From Diprion similis (Eukaryota > Arthropoda > Insecta > Hymenoptera > Diprionidae), in the NCBI RefSeq assembly GCF_021155765.1, contig NC_060106.1, positions 14,844,031 to 14,908,030 on the forward strand: a stretch of 64,000 bases of DNA, written 5' to 3'. Numbering within the stretch: the first letter of the stretch is position 1; the number at the start of each line of letters is the position of its first letter. This document shows positions 63,201 through 64,000 of this stretch, piece after piece. Below the pieces are notes generated by a model. It was not told the origin of the DNA. It saw only the letters and a program-made list of their open reading frames with translations, and did no database searches. A program made the position numbers and the translations under genes.

Positions 63201-64000
63201 GTTTTATGATCTAGATGGCTTTACAACCGTCGTTAAAACGCTAATGGACGTGGAACTTGCAGCCTGCAGTCAACGTGAGTAATTAAGAATTTTCGGTGCC
63301 TTCAAGGTGCAAATCAGAACCCACGCGAGGGGCGTTTATTGCTCTATCAAACCACGGATGCATCGCTAATAGCGTGCCTATGCAAAAATATCATTCCAAA
63401 GGATGAAATGCGATCTTGTAAAAGGAGTTTATCAGTAGTCTTCGATAATACTACACAGCATATGACGCGAAAGCTTCAGCTGGCGAATAAAAATTCTTTA
63501 TCAACGATCAATTAGCGTTAATCTGGCTAATGACGGAAAACGCGCTGCTGGTACATTATTTTTTTGAAAAATTTACCGTGCAGGTGATTTAATAAACATT
63601 GTTAAGTCGCCAATACAGGCTTGTTTCAACATGTCGACAAGAGCTCTCGCTTTCCGATGATGCAGATAAGGAAACACATATCTGAAGACGCTGATCTCTT
63701 CGAAAAATTCATAAAATTCGGCCACTGCGGTGCCACATTTCAATGCGCAGATGCACTTAATATCCAATTCATCCATGCGAGGTGTAGAAAAGCGATAAAA
63801 TTGCGGCATGCAGTGACTTGTGGCAAAGATATTCGTAGCCACCGGCAAATCTGCGTTTTTTCTTCACACCGTCATTAGACGAACAATTATATGATTTTAT
63901 GATACCACTTTGAACGAGACAAGGTCTTGCCGAGGTACACTTAGGTGTAACGTATACACTTGGGTGAAAAAATTTTCATAACCAGAAAAACTGGCTGTAA
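60206..64000. other. right end, no confirmed gene
   Basis: Possibly part of a long first intron of the gene starting at 59612. A pair of similar segments occurs at 62565-62618 and 63478-63532, sharing ACGATCAWTTAGCGTTRAT. Two open segments on the minus strand (62911-63110 and 63577-63850) are discussed separately. Confidence 0.45.
63577..63850 (-). CDS. possible exon of an unidentified protein
   Basis: An open segment bounded by an acceptor-like ACGCAG (63852/63851) and a donor GTAAAT after 63577. It encodes about 91 residues of non-repetitive sequence with Cys and aromatic residues (MDELDIKCICALKC, EISVFRYVFPYL). A second open segment downstream on the same strand (62911-63110) includes QVYFGTFFEVSTSLTILGIL and GFFEGTHAVMVG. 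Together they could be exons of a membrane receptor or its relic, but I recognise no family and give low confidence. Confidence 0.22.

Overview
The window looks like nuclear DNA of an insect. It holds compact multi-exon genes with short GT-AG introns, TATA boxes 25-40 bp ahead of secreted-protein genes, long AT-rich gene-free stretches, microsatellites and a small TA-flanked inverted-repeat element. The gene content (GH35 beta-galactosidase, SLC22-type transporter, yellow/royal-jelly family protein, six-cysteine trypsins) fits an insect. Hymenoptera, perhaps a sawfly, is my best guess, but nothing in the sequence proves the order.

Left third (1-12.3 kb), all minus strand: a complete ten-exon beta-galactosidase (2229-6076), an acidic Ser/Thr/Glu-rich secreted protein (7050-7979) and a large secreted repeat protein (9752-12165). 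The repeat protein carries twelve 34-residue repeats, seven of them identical. Both acidic secreted proteins start with a 7-nt coding micro-exon followed by a phase-1 intron and a signal peptide.

12.3-31 kb is almost gene-free. It contains a 164-bp MITE-like element, a GC-rich block near 13.2-13.5 kb, a plausible first exon of a small secreted peptide precursor (21175-21366, minus) with a TATA box and an overlapping upstream reading frame, and a possible isolated coding exon at 23.7-24.1 kb.

31.0-34.5 kb, plus strand: a complete eight-exon SLC22/organic cation transporter-like gene with a clear TATA box and initiator. 34.5-39.8 kb is non-coding with a second MITE copy. 39.8-41.4 kb, plus strand: five coding exons of a yellow/MRJP family protein whose first coding exon I could not place.

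42.7-45.7 kb, minus strand: two tandem trypsin genes with the same two-exon structure, promoter and signal peptide. 45.7-59.6 kb is gene-poor with a few structural signals and a possible relic of an SLC22 C-terminal exon. A signal-peptide exon at 59612-59738 (plus) may begin a gene running past the window. The last 4 kb hold diverged duplicated segments and two unassigned open segments on the minus strand.

The genes do not form a pathway or operon. Beta-galactosidase and trypsins suit extracellular digestion, and most of the other genes encode secreted or membrane proteins.
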